Part shown: piece after piece, positions 1 to 7,842 of the stretch
How the letters are laid out: the number at the start of each line of letters is the position of its first letter
How positions within the stretch are numbered: the first letter of the stretch is position 1
Origin: Rubrivivax sp.
Lineage (GTDB): Bacteria; Pseudomonadota; Gammaproteobacteria; Burkholderiales; Burkholderiaceae_C
NCBI GenBank assembly: GCA_020248945.1
Contig: JADCGQ010000030.1
Location: 62,001-126,000 of the forward strand
Direction: 5' to 3'
Length of the DNA stretch: 64,000 bases
Position numbers and translations under genes: made by a program
Notes under the pieces: generated by a model
Databases searched by the model: none
The model's input: only the letters and a program-made list of their open reading frames with translations
Told to the model about the DNA's origin: nothing

Positions 1-923
1 TTCATCGACCACAGATACCAGTTGTCGACCACCGTGCCCGTGAGCAGGATGCCGATGCCGCCGACCAGCGGACACAACACCGCGAACCACCAGGCCCATC
101 GGTGGATGGACTCCATCGTCGCGTTGAAGCCCATGGTCCAGCGCCAGAACAGTGCCGCACGTTCGCTGGCCGTGCCGCGGTCGATGATCTGTTCGATCTC
201 GCGTTCACCACCGAAGCGGCTGACGGCCAGGATGGTGGCACCGTGCATTGCGAACAACAGCACCGAGCCGTACAGGAACACGATCGACAGCGCGTGGAAC
301 GGGTTGTAGAACAGGTTGCCGTAGCGCAGCGAGATGGCGGTCACCCAGTCCAGGTGCGGGAAGATGCCGAATGGCACCGCCTCACTCCAGCTGCCCATGA
401 GGATGGGCCTGAAGAAGCCACACACCAGGTACAACCAGATGGCCGCTGCGAAGGCCCAGGCGATGTGGGTGCCCATGCCGAGCTGGCGCGCTCGCCGATA
501 CGTTCGCACCCACCACAGGATCATGCTGGTGGTGAGCAGGAAGCCGACGATCAGCCACCAGCCACCTTGGGCCAAGGGCGGGAACGACAGGCCAAAGGCA
601 GGCGGCGGCGGCTCGAGTGCCAGCCAGAACAACTGGCGGATCAACTGCAGCGGGCTCCAGTCCACGCTGGCCAGCATGTTGAAGCCGATGATGTTGAACG
701 CCAGCGTGCCGAACACCAGCGAGGCCACGCCCAAGCCACCCAGGTAGACGGGTCCGATCTGCGCGTTGCCGATGCGGCCTAGCAGGTGGATCAGGAAAGG
801 TTTGCCGCTGCGTCGCCAGTCACCCAGCGGTAGTGCGGGTCCATCGTGCACCGGCCCTGTGGGCTGCACGGCGGTGAGCATGTTCTGGTTCTCGATCGAG
901 AACAGCGGTTGGAACTGAGCCAT
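1..923 (-). CDS. pufM: Photosynthetic reaction centre M subunit, 3' end cut by window
   Basis: Encodes the M subunit of the type II reaction centre, which with PufL binds the special-pair bacteriochlorophylls, bacteriopheophytins, quinones and the non-haem iron in the inner membrane. The start MAQFQPLF at 923 opens a frame with no stop through 307 codons. It carries the PufM landmarks: FPHLDWV, the YNPFHALS segment, FAMHGATIL, the [11 protein letters not shown] iron-ligand histidine and [10 protein letters not shown] at the edge. Usual length is about 320-330 residues, so only the last tens of residues are missing. It follows pufL by 57 bp. A pufC cytochrome gene may follow outside the window; that is inference from relatives. 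Confidence 0.97.
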   Translation of the reverse strand, partial: MAQFQPLFSIENQNMLTAVQPTGPVHDGPALPLGDWRRSGKPFLIHLLGRIGNAQIGPVYLGGLGVASLVFGTLAFNIIGFNMLASVDWSPLQLIRQLFWLALEPPPPAFGLSFPPLAQGGWWLIVGFLLTTSMILWWVRTYRRARQLGMGTHIAWAFAAAIWLYLVCGFFRPILMGSWSEAVPFGIFPHLDWVTAISLRYGNLFYNPFHALSIVFLYGSVLLFAMHGATILAVSRFGGEREIEQIIDRGTASERAALFWRWTMGFNATMESIHRWAWWFAVLCPLVGGIGILLTGTVVDNWYLWSM

Positions 924-980
924 GTGAACGGTCTCCTGGCTTTGCGTCTATGGGTTTCCGTGTCTTGGGGCGGCCGTGAC

Positions 981-1808
981 TCAATGGCCCCAGATCGGCA
1001 GGTTCAGCCACCAGCCCCACCATTCGGGCCAGCCGCGGGTCCAGAAGGGCCCGCTCACAACGATGCACAGTGCAGCGAACCACACCGAGGTGAGTGCCAG
1101 CAACAGGCCCAGGCGGTGAATGCCCAGCGTGCCCACCGAGTAGCCGATGAAGTCGCGGAAGAAGGTGTCTTCGTGCTCCGGCGTCTTCACGACCTCGCCC
1201 TTGCCGGGGTTGGTGGAGCTCAGCACCAGGCCGCCGTGCATCGACAGCGCCAGCGTCGTGGCGAAGAACAGGCTTGCCGCGATGCCATGCCAGGGGTTGT
1301 AGTGGAAGTGCAGGTACTGGTAGGCGACGTTGCTGACCCAGTCGAGGTGGCTGTAGATGCCGTAGGGGAAGGCATGCCCCCACGCGCCCATCAGCACCGG
1401 CCGGATGACCTGCAACGTTGCATAGGCGAAGATCGCGAACGCAAACGCGAACGGCACGTGGTAGCCCATGCCCAGCTTGTTGCAGATCTCCACCTCGCGC
1501 AGCATCCAGGACAAGAACGCTCCCAGCGCGCAGACGGTGATGATCTGCCAAAGGCCGCCCTCGTTGAGCGGCGCCATCGCCAGCCCGTAACTGAGATCAG
1601 GCGGGGCGATGTTGATCTGCCAGATGTTCCAGGTGCCGCCTTGAACGGCACCCCAGATGATCATGGCTGTTCCCAGCAGTGAGAAGAACGCCGTTGTGAC
1701 GCCAAAGAAGCCGACATAGAACGGGCCGACCCAGAAGTCGAACAGGTCGCCTCCGATGAGGGTTCCGCCGCGAACGCGGTACTTCCGTTCAAAACTCAGC
1801 ATGGCCAT
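981..1808 (-). CDS. pufL: Photosynthetic reaction centre L subunit
   Basis: 275-residue L subunit of the purple-bacterial reaction centre, five membrane spans. The N-terminus [15 protein letters not shown] is the family signature. Histidines for the special pair, accessory pigment and iron occur in [18 protein letters not shown] and [11 protein letters not shown], and the C-terminal half keeps [10 protein letters not shown]. Two start codons lie 6 bp apart (1808 and 1802). The upstream one is taken because GGAGG stands 7 bases before it. The gene lies between pufA (138-bp gap filled with stem-loops) and pufM. Confidence 0.98.
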   Translation of the reverse strand: MAMLSFERKYRVRGGTLIGGDLFDFWVGPFYVGFFGVTTAFFSLLGTAMIIWGAVQGGTWNIWQINIAPPDLSYGLAMAPLNEGGLWQIITVCALGAFLSWMLREVEICNKLGMGYHVPFAFAFAIFAYATLQVIRPVLMGAWGHAFPYGIYSHLDWVSNVAYQYLHFHYNPWHGIAASLFFATTLALSMHGGLVLSSTNPGKGEVVKTPEHEDTFFRDFIGYSVGTLGIHRLGLLLALTSVWFAALCIVVSGPFWTRGWPEWWGWWLNLPIWGH

Positions 1809-1820
1809 GTTGATTCCTCC

Positions 1821-1838
1821 AGCCCGTCACGACGGGCT
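1821..1838 (-). promoter_or_regulatory. Stem-loop just upstream of the pufL ribosome site
   Basis: AGCCCGTC-AC-GACGGGCT is a perfect 8-bp inverted repeat 12 bp upstream of the pufL start. With the structures at 1884-1935 it forms the pufA-pufL intergenic hairpin set. In Rhodobacter such hairpins slow 3' decay of the pufBA segment and set the LH1:RC ratio; a similar role here is inferred. Confidence 0.5.
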
Positions 1839-1883
1839 TGCGCACTGCATGGGCGAAATGGTTCGAGGAGCCGGATGGCGGCA

Positions 1884-1935
1884 GGTGCGACGCGGACCGA
1901 GGTCTGCGTGGTTACGCACCTGCCGCTACCGGCAG
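1884..1935 (-). promoter_or_regulatory. Intercistronic stem-loops between pufA and pufL
   Basis: Two adjacent hairpins begin 12 bp after the pufA stop. The first has arms CTGCCG (1920-1925) and CGGCAG (1930-1935). The second has outer arms GGTGCG (1884-1889) and CGCACC (1915-1920) enclosing arms ACGCGGACC and GGTCTGCGT (1890-1909). There is no T-tract, so a processing or stabilising element fits better than a terminator. Expected effect: excess of the pufB-pufA message over pufLM. Confidence 0.6.
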
Positions 1936-1946
1936 GGCGACAGCCC

Positions 1947-2138
1947 TTACTTGGGTTGCGGCGCGTTTTGCGCCGCCTTGGCAGCCGCGGCTTTCGCCGT
2001 GTCGGGATGCCAGCTGTTGATGTTGTAACGATCGCCACTGATCTGGATCAGATGGATGCTCGTCGACACGAATGCGATCAACAGCCCCGTGAGGATGATC
2101 GCCTTGCGTGGGTCGACAATTCGCCAGTAACGCCACAT
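1947..2138 (-). CDS. pufA: Light-harvesting 1 alpha polypeptide
   Basis: 63-residue LH1 alpha chain. It has the family start MWRYWRIVDPRK, a hydrophobic span, and the bacteriochlorophyll-ligand histidine in STSIHLI (His29), followed by an Ala/Lys-rich tail. The ribosome site AAAGGAAAG precedes ATG. After the histidine the usual 'KYNW' is replaced by 'DRYNINSW', so the tryptophan that normally hydrogen-bonds the pigment is shifted. The gene is separated from pufB by an extra reading frame (2155-2382), whereas pufB and pufA are normally adjacent. Confidence 0.95.
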   Translation of the reverse strand: MWRYWRIVDPRKAIILTGLLIAFVSTSIHLIQISGDRYNINSWHPDTAKAAAAKAAQNAPQPK

Positions 2139-2154
2139 GTTGCTTTCCTTTGCA

Positions 2155-2382
2155 CTAGCTCAGTTGGGAGATGACGGTCCAGACGGCGTTCTTCACGCCC
2201 TCCAGCATCGAGTGCGCGCCCTCTGCCCCCGGCAGGTGGGTGCGCCAGTTCTGGGCAAGCAGGGTCGAAGCCAGAGCCACGGCCATGAAGACGAAGAACA
2301 GCACCACGAAGATGCCGAGCAGCCCCCCATCAAGGGAAGCGGCTCGGGTCTTCGAGCGACGAACAGCGGTTGCATGGGCCAT
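2155..2382 (-). CDS. Single-pass membrane protein inserted between pufB and pufA, possible LH1/RC accessory protein
   Basis: 75 residues from MAHATAVRRSK. A basic N-terminus (R8, R9, K11, R13) is followed by one strongly hydrophobic span at about 21-43, then QNWRTHLPG and a C-terminal stretch that would form an amphipathic helix (MLEGVKNAVWTVISQL). AGGAG lies upstream of ATG. It is 22 bp after pufB and 16 bp before pufA, so it is cotranscribed with them. It has no histidine in the span, so it is not an antenna alpha or beta chain. Layout (short cytoplasmic head, one span, helical tail) resembles PufX, but PufX is encoded after pufM and I see no clear identity. I do not recognise the family; an LH1-ring accessory role is inferred from position. 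Confidence 0.85.
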   Translation of the reverse strand: MAHATAVRRSKTRAASLDGGLLGIFVVLFFVFMAVALASTLLAQNWRTHLPGAEGAHSMLEGVKNAVWTVISQLS

Positions 2383-2404
2383 GGAGGGCTCCTTCACGCT
2401 TGCT

Positions 2405-2548
2405 TCAGAACCAGGGACGCCAGATCCAGACCAGGCTGTGGGCGAAAAACGCACCGGCAGCCCACAGCAGATACCCCTTGATGAAGTAGCTGTGGAACTC
2501 CTGGCACTCTTCGTCCGTCAGGCCCGACGGATGCACGTTTGAAGGCAT
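2405..2548 (-). CDS. pufB: Light-harvesting 1 beta polypeptide
   Basis: 47-residue LH1 beta chain. Landmarks are GLTDEECQEFH with the first conserved histidine (His19), the span, the pigment-ligand histidine in FFAHSLVW (His37), and the C-terminal WIWRPWF. GAAGGAG sits 8 bases before ATG. It is the first gene of the puf group. The 151 bp between bchZ and pufB have no room for a pufQ-like gene. Confidence 0.96.
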   Translation of the reverse strand: MPSNVHPSGLTDEECQEFHSYFIKGYLLWAAGAFFAHSLVWIWRPWF

Positions 2549-2587
2549 TTCTCTCACTCCTTCGACGAACGCCTTGCGGCGGAAAAG

Positions 2588-2612
2588 CCCGTCGGGCAGG
2601 AAGCCAGACGGG
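2588..2612 (-). promoter_or_regulatory. Hairpin in the bchZ-pufB leader
   Basis: In the 151-bp bchZ-pufB gap the minus strand has arms CCCGTC and GACGGG around a 13-base loop, followed by CTTTTCC. It could be a weak terminator of the bchCXYZ message or a 5' stabiliser of puf mRNA. I see no convincing sigma-70 hexamers for a separate puf promoter here. Confidence 0.35.
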
Positions 2613-2699
2613 AACGGAAACCACGGCTGCTATCGAGGCGGCGGTGGCTATGCGCTTCAAACTGCAAAGCACAAGGCTTGGGAACCACAGCGCGCGGGC

Positions 2700-4226
2700 T
2701 CATGCCTGCACCTCCGGGTTCCGCATCGGGTTGGTGGCCACGGGCGTGGCCGGGCGCAAGGCGCTCAGGTGCTGGCGCAGCACGCGCGGCTGGCCGGCTG
2801 CACGGGCCGCACGCTCGCCGGCGTCGCGCCAGCGCTTCGCGGCACTGATCTGCACCAGCACCGGCTCGGCACTCACCCAGTCGTCGAGCAAGGCCTGCGC
2901 GTCATCGTCCCAGGGCAACGGGGCTTCGGCGCCGCGGGCCGGCGTAGCCTCGATGCGGTCGAGCTCGGTGCCCAGCGGCAGGATATGGAACAAGGCATCG
3001 AACAGCGCGTTGCAGTACTCCTGCACCAGGTAGGTGGCGCCGGCATAGCCCATGAAGGGCGTGCCGGTGGCGCGCCGGATCAGCGCCCCAGGAAAGCTCG
3101 CCGGAATCCAGCTCGGGCGCGGGCCGTGGCCTGCCGTCGTCTCGGCCAGGTACATGCGCTCGTTGTACGAGCCGTACAGCACCAGCGGCGGCCTTTCGTG
3201 AACGAGGCGGCGCACCATCTCGTTGTCGGTCTTCGCGCCGGCCTTGCGGGGCACCGCAAAGTTGCAGGGCAGGCCCAGCTCGTCTTCGAAGAAGTGGCGG
3301 ATGCCGCGCGTGTAGGTCTCGTTGGCCACGACGGCAAAGCTGCCGGTGCCGAAGAAGTCTTGCGTCACGCTGCGCCAAAGGTCCCAGATCGGCTTGATCG
3401 TGGTGTGCTTCTCGCGCTCGATGAACGGCTCGGGATCGAGCTGCAGCAGCGCACCCAGCTCGCGCAGGAAGGCGGTGGTGCTGTGCAGGCCGATGGGCGC
3501 CTGCAGGTAGGGCCGCTCGAGCGCTTCGCACAGCATGCGGCCGTACTCGCGGTACAGGCAGATGTTGACGTCGGCGTCCACCAGCTTGGCCACGTCGGCC
3601 AGGTGGCTGCCGAGCGGGAACACCATGCTCACTTCGGCGCCGATGCCTTCGACGAGGCGGCGGATCTCGGCCACGTCGCTGGGCATGTTGAAGGTGCCGT
3701 AGCAGGGGCCGATCAGGTTGACGCGCGGCCTCTCTGCAGCCGGCCGCTCGGCAAAAGGCGTGCGCTCGGGTACCTTGCGCAGGCCGTACTGCGTCCAGAG
3801 CCAGAACATCGCGCGGTTGGCGCACTGCCACTGGTCTTCGTCGATCGTGCGCGGCAGGAAACGCTGGATCGTCGTGCCCTCGGGCGTGACGCCGCCGCCG
3901 ATCATCTCGGCGATCGAGCCCGTCACCACCACCGAGGGCAGGTCGGGGTCGAGCGAGGCGTGCGCCTTCTTCATGGCGCCTTCAGTGCCTTCGCGGCCGA
4001 GTTGCTCTTCGGCCAGACCCGTCACGACAATGGGCAACTCGTGCGGCGGCAGCGCGTCGGTGTAGTGCAGCACGCTGGTCACCGGCAGGTTCTCGCAGCC
4101 CACCGGGCCGTCGATCACCACCTGCAGGCCCTTGATGGCCGTGAACACGTAGACCGCACCCCAGTAACCGCCCGCGCGGTCGTGGTCGATCACGTAGTTC
4201 AGCTTGGGGGCGCCAGAGCGATCCAT
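2700..4226 (-). CDS. bchZ: Chlorophyllide a reductase subunit Z
   Basis: 508-residue BchZ. With BchX and BchY it forms the nitrogenase-like chlorophyllide a oxidoreductase that reduces ring B on the way to bacteriochlorophyll a. The NifK-like subunit keeps the cluster-cysteine context [13 protein letters not shown] and [14 protein letters not shown], plus the C-terminal region typical of BchZ. The start at 4226 overlaps the bchY stop as ATGA, which fixes it against an in-frame ATG 99 bp upstream. It is the last gene of the bchCXYZ run, and pufB follows. Confidence 0.96.
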   Translation of the reverse strand: MDRSGAPKLNYVIDHDRAGGYWGAVYVFTAIKGLQVVIDGPVGCENLPVTSVLHYTDALPPHELPIVVTGLAEEQLGREGTEGAMKKAHASLDPDLPSVVVTGSIAEMIGGGVTPEGTTIQRFLPRTIDEDQWQCANRAMFWLWTQYGLRKVPERTPFAERPAAERPRVNLIGPCYGTFNMPSDVAEIRRLVEGIGAEVSMVFPLGSHLADVAKLVDADVNICLYREYGRMLCEALERPYLQAPIGLHSTTAFLRELGALLQLDPEPFIEREKHTTIKPIWDLWRSVTQDFFGTGSFAVVANETYTRGIRHFFEDELGLPCNFAVPRKAGAKTDNEMVRRLVHERPPLVLYGSYNERMYLAETTAGHGPRPSWIPASFPGALIRRATGTPFMGYAGATYLVQEYCNALFDALFHILPLGTELDRIEATPARGAEAPLPWDDDAQALLDDWVSAEPVLVQISAAKRWRDAGERAARAAGQPRVLRQHLSALRPATPVATNPMRNPEVQA

Positions 4227-5731
4227 CAGATCATCTCCTCGGCCTTGCGCTTCTTCATCATCTTGATGACCTGGCGCTGGGTTTCGGCACGGAACTCGGG
4301 CCGCAGCACGGGCTTCTCGGTCCACACGCCGGCCTGATCACCCTCGCCCACCTCGCCGAAGAAGGCGCGCATCTGCTCGAAGCGGGCCTTGTTGGCGATC
4401 GCCGCGTTCACCACCTGCGCCAGCGATCCCGCACCCGCCGGGCCCATCAAGGGACGCGCGCTGATGAGGTTGGTGAAGTACAGCGACGGGATCGTCGCGG
4501 CCTTGGCGGCCTGCACCACGGGCGTGGTGCCGATGGCCAGATCGGGCCTGAACTCGCGCACCGCGGCGATGTCCTGCTCGAGCGTGGCGCGGAACTGCAC
4601 GTGCACGCCACGGGCCTGCAGCCATTCGCGGTCGGGCGCGCTCCAGGGCGTCTGCGGGCACGCGGTGCCCACGTACGGCACCTCGGCGCCGCTTTCGATG
4701 AGCAGGCGGGCCACAAGCAGCTCGCTGCCTTCGTAGCCGCTCAGCGTGATGCGTCCGTGGATGGGTGTCTTGGCCAGCACGCCGCGGATGGCCGGCAGGA
4801 AACGGTTCTTCGCGGCGTCGATCTGCGCCTGCGCCACGTTGCAGGCCTGCCCGATGGCCTGCAGCCAGGCCTCGGTGCCGTCGTGCCCCACCGGCGCCGA
4901 GGGCACGACGCAGCGGCCGGCGGCCTCGAACTCACGCACGCTGGCGGTGTAGAAAGGATGAATGGCGGCCACGGCGGCGCAGTCGAGCGCCGCATACAGC
5001 TCGCGCCATTCACGCGTGGGCACCACCGGGCCGGCGGCCAGGCCCATCGGCTCCAGCATCGCGCCGATCACCATCGGGTCGGCCGGGAACATCTCGCCCA
5101 GCAGCGTGACCGTGGGCTTGCTCGAGACGCCCTGGCGCGGCGCCATCACGGGGCCGGCTTCGGCCTCGGCGCGGGCGTAGCGCAGCATGGCGCCGGCGAG
5201 CACGTCCTTGGCCTCGGCGTGCGTGGGCACGCCGAAGCCCGGCACGTCGATACCGATGATGCGCACGCCGTTGATGGCCTTGGGCAGCAACTGCAGCGGC
5301 ACGCCGCTGGCGGTGGGCACGCACAGGTTGATGATGACGATGGCGTCCAGATCACCGGCCTGTGCCTGCGCGTGCACGGCGTCGCGGATGTCCTCGAACA
5401 GCTTGCCGGTGACCAGCGATTCGCTGTTGAAGGGCACGTAGCCGACGCTGCGGCGCGCGCCGTAGAAGTGGCTCGTGAACGTCAGGCCGTACACGCAGCA
5501 GGCGCTGCCGCTCAGAATGGTTGCTGTGCGCCGCATGCGCAGGCCCACCCGCAGCGAACCGAAGGCCGGGCACATGCTCTGCGGCTGGTCGTGCGGGCCC
5601 TTGCCCTCTTCAGGGCCGGCCACCGGGTAGTCCTTGGCGTACTGCGCCAGCACCTCGCTCTTGCCAGCGGCCTGCGCCGCGGCAAGCATGCCGGTGCGGT
5701 CGCTGCAAGAAGGTGCTTCAGGCAGCGTCAT
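4226..5731 (-). CDS. bchY: Chlorophyllide a reductase subunit Y
   Basis: 501-residue BchY, the NifD-like partner of BchZ. Cysteines at the expected N-terminal cluster sites are seen in QSMCPAFG and [12 protein letters not shown]. The start (MTLPEAPSC) lies inside the last 14 bp of bchX and its stop overlaps the bchZ start by one base. This indicates translational coupling of the three subunits. Confidence 0.96.
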   Translation of the reverse strand: MTLPEAPSCSDRTGMLAAAQAAGKSEVLAQYAKDYPVAGPEEGKGPHDQPQSMCPAFGSLRVGLRMRRTATILSGSACCVYGLTFTSHFYGARRSVGYVPFNSESLVTGKLFEDIRDAVHAQAQAGDLDAIVIINLCVPTASGVPLQLLPKAINGVRIIGIDVPGFGVPTHAEAKDVLAGAMLRYARAEAEAGPVMAPRQGVSSKPTVTLLGEMFPADPMVIGAMLEPMGLAAGPVVPTREWRELYAALDCAAVAAIHPFYTASVREFEAAGRCVVPSAPVGHDGTEAWLQAIGQACNVAQAQIDAAKNRFLPAIRGVLAKTPIHGRITLSGYEGSELLVARLLIESGAEVPYVGTACPQTPWSAPDREWLQARGVHVQFRATLEQDIAAVREFRPDLAIGTTPVVQAAKAATIPSLYFTNLISARPLMGPAGAGSLAQVVNAAIANKARFEQMRAFFGEVGEGDQAGVWTEKPVLRPEFRAETQRQVIKMMKKRKAEEMI

Positions 5732-6722
5732 ACACGACCTCGAGCGTCGGCTTGATCAGCTCGGTCTTGCCGACCATGTCGAACAGCGTCGCCGGCTCCA
5801 TCTTGAAGTCGCGGCCCGTGACCTCGGCACTGAACAGGCCGAGCAGCTCGTCCTGCGTCTGCGGCTTCGGGCGCACGGGCGGCGCTTCGGCGACGTTCTT
5901 CGCCAGCTCGGCGAACAGCGGGCCCCAGTCGCCATCGGGCTTGCCGATGATTTCGTAGCTGGCGCTCTTGCGGCGGATGTCCTCGTGCGCCGGAATGGCC
6001 GCGAGTACCGGGATGCCGGCCGCGGCTGCGAACTGCTGGGCCTCGCCGGTGCCATCGTCCTTGTTGATGACCATGCCGGCCACGCCGACGTTGCCACCGA
6101 GCTTGCGGAAATACTCGACCGCGCTGCACACGTTGTTGGCGACGTACAGGCTCTGCAGGTCGTTGCTGGCGACGACGATGACCTTCTGGCACATGTCGCG
6201 CGCGATCGGCAGGCCGAAGCCGCCGCAGACCACGTCGCCGAGAAAGTCGAGCAGCACGTAGTCGAAGCCCCAGTCGTGGAAGCCGAGCTTCTCGAGGGTT
6301 TCGAAGCCGTGGATGATCCCGCGCCCGCCGCAACCGCGGCCGACCTCGGGCCCGCCGAGCTCCATCGCGTAGACGCCGTCGCGCTTGAAGCACACGTCGC
6401 CGATGGCCACGGCCTCGCCGGCGAGCTTCTTCTTGCTGCTGGTCTCGATGATGGTCGGCGTGGCCTTGCCGCCGAACAGCAGGCTCGTGGTGTCGCTCTT
6501 CGGATCGCAGCCGATCAGCAGCACCTTCTTGCCCTGCTGCGCCATCATGTAGCTCAAGTTGGCGAGCGTGAAGCTCTTGCCGATGCCGCCCTTGCCGTAG
6601 ATGGCAATGATCTGCGTCGTCTTCGCCGCCGGGCTGGTGGGCACCGGATCGGGCTCGATGGCCGCTTCGGCCTTGAGGCGCTCGTCGCGCATGAAGATGA
6701 CGGGGGACGCTGTACTGCTCAT
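5718..6722 (-). CDS. bchX: Chlorophyllide a reductase iron protein X
   Basis: 334-residue NifH-like ATPase that feeds electrons to BchYZ. The P-loop is GKGGIGKS, and two Fe4S4-ligand cysteines are in GRGCGGRGI and GDVVCGGFG. The start MSSTASPV at 6722 overlaps the bchC stop as ATGA, preferred over an in-frame ATG 36 bp upstream that lies inside bchC. It is about 30-40 residues longer at both ends than NifH, as is usual for BchX. Confidence 0.97.
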   Translation of the reverse strand: MSSTASPVIFMRDERLKAEAAIEPDPVPTSPAAKTTQIIAIYGKGGIGKSFTLANLSYMMAQQGKKVLLIGCDPKSDTTSLLFGGKATPTIIETSSKKKLAGEAVAIGDVCFKRDGVYAMELGGPEVGRGCGGRGIIHGFETLEKLGFHDWGFDYVLLDFLGDVVCGGFGLPIARDMCQKVIVVASNDLQSLYVANNVCSAVEYFRKLGGNVGVAGMVINKDDGTGEAQQFAAAAGIPVLAAIPAHEDIRRKSASYEIIGKPDGDWGPLFAELAKNVAEAPPVRPKPQTQDELLGLFSAEVTGRDFKMEPATLFDMVGKTELIKPTLEVVYDAA

Positions 6723-7672
6723 TGGCAACCCTTCCAGTCGAGAACCATCTTGAGACAAGCCGCGTCGCTGAACGCGGTTCTGTAGGCGCCGCGCGCGTGT
6801 TCGGCGCGCTCGCGGTGCGTGATGAGGCCGGTCAGATCGAGCCGACCTTCATCCGTGAGCTGACGAACGGCCAGCATGTCGGCGCGTTGCCACTCGGCTG
6901 CGGCGCGCACGCTGGCTTCGCGGGTGAAGGCCGGCGCGAAGTCGAAGCTCAACGGGTCAGCATAGAAGCCGGCGAGCACGATCTCGCCGCCCTTGGCCAG
7001 GTGCGGCATGGCCTTGTCGATGATGCGAACGTCGCCGCTCACGTCGTAGACGGCGCGGTAGTCACGGCGCTTGTCGCTGTCGGGGCCGATGACCTCGTAG
7101 CCGCGCGCGCCTTCGCTGCGCACGGGGTCGAGTTCCCAAACGGTTGGCGGCGGCAGGCCGGCGGCCACGGTCAGGCGCGCCAGCAGGCGGCCCAGCACGC
7201 CGTGGCCGATGATGAGATCGGGCGCGTTCACCGGCTGGCGCTTGCCGCCACCGCTGACGGCGTGGTAGGCCGTGGCAGCCAGGGCCAGCAGCACGGCGCT
7301 TTCGCCCAGAGCGGCGTCGACGTTGTAGACACGCTCGTCACCCACCACCAGGCGCGCCGCGGCACCACCGAACAGGCCACGCACAGGACCGAAGCAACGC
7401 GCGCCGGGCACGAAGACACGATCACCGACGCGATGACGTGCGCCAGGGCCTGCGGCCACAACCTGGCCCACCGACTCATAGCCGGGCACCAAGGGGTAGC
7501 CCATGCCGGGGAAGGTGGGCATGCGCCCCGTCCAGAGCAGCTTCTCGGTGCCCGTGCTGATGCCCGACCACTCGATGTCGACGATCAGGTCGTTGGCCCC
7601 CGCGGCGTCGAGCTCCAGCTCGTCGACCACCAGCTCTTGCGGTGCCTGCATCACGACAGCGGCGGTCTTCAT
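6719..7672 (-). CDS. bchC: 3-hydroxyethyl bacteriochlorophyllide a dehydrogenase
   Basis: 317-residue medium-chain dehydrogenase-like enzyme that oxidises the hydroxyethyl group of ring A to acetyl in bacteriochlorophyll a synthesis. Seen: a GroES-like N-terminal half (GMGYPLVPGYESVGQV, RVGDRVFVPGARCFG) and a nucleotide-binding half around LIIGHGVLGRLLARL. It heads the bchCXYZ operon behind a PpsR-type double operator and a sigma-70-like promoter. Confidence 0.96.
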   Translation of the reverse strand: MKTAAVVMQAPQELVVDELELDAAGANDLIVDIEWSGISTGTEKLLWTGRMPTFPGMGYPLVPGYESVGQVVAAGPGARHRVGDRVFVPGARCFGPVRGLFGGAAARLVVGDERVYNVDAALGESAVLLALAATAYHAVSGGGKRQPVNAPDLIIGHGVLGRLLARLTVAAGLPPPTVWELDPVRSEGARGYEVIGPDSDKRRDYRAVYDVSGDVRIIDKAMPHLAKGGEIVLAGFYADPLSFDFAPAFTREASVRAAAEWQRADMLAVRQLTDEGRLDLTGLITHRERAEHARGAYRTAFSDAACLKMVLDWKGCQ

Positions 7673-7749
7673 GAGGACTCCCGGGGTGTGTGCCCGGCGT
7701 TGCCGGTGCCAGTGCAGCTGGGTTGCTTGAGGCTTCGTTGCATCTTGGG

Positions 7750-7767
7750 TGTCATCCTAGACTGACA
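7750..7767 (-). promoter_or_regulatory. PpsR/CrtJ-type operator 1 of bchC
   Basis: Exact TGT-N12-ACA palindrome (TGTCATCCTAGACTGACA). It overlaps the putative -10 of the bchC promoter. Redox/light repressors PpsR/CrtJ bind this motif under oxic conditions. No ppsR gene is in this window. Confidence 0.8.
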
Positions 7768-7781
7768 CTTGCGCTTGTCAA
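7754..7781 (-). promoter_or_regulatory. bchC: Putative sigma-70 promoter of bchCXYZ
   Basis: On the minus strand TTGACA (7776-7781) is followed after 16 bp by TAGGAT (7754-7759), about 80 bp upstream of the bchC start. Both hexamers lie inside the two PpsR-type palindromes, so repressor binding would occlude polymerase. Confidence 0.65.
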
Positions 7782-7793
7782 TAGGTCTTTACG
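7776..7793 (-). promoter_or_regulatory. PpsR/CrtJ-type operator 2 of bchC (one mismatch)
   Basis: TGT-N12-ACG, one base off the consensus ACA, 8 bp from operator 1. It overlaps the -35 TTGACA. Two palindromes 8 bp apart is the arrangement described for the Rhodobacter bchC promoter, where CrtJ binds cooperatively. Confidence 0.65.
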
Positions 7794-7842
7794 GATTGCC
7801 TTCATATGCCGTGCGCCACGCAGCTGCTTCTGACGTGCCCAC

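Noticed and set aside
2155..2382. The extra puf gene as a second antenna chain
   Set aside because: No histidine in the membrane span and no alpha or beta family motifs.
2549..2699. Possible pufQ gene before pufB
   Set aside because: No start, ribosome site or membrane segment of PufQ type fits in the 151-bp gap.
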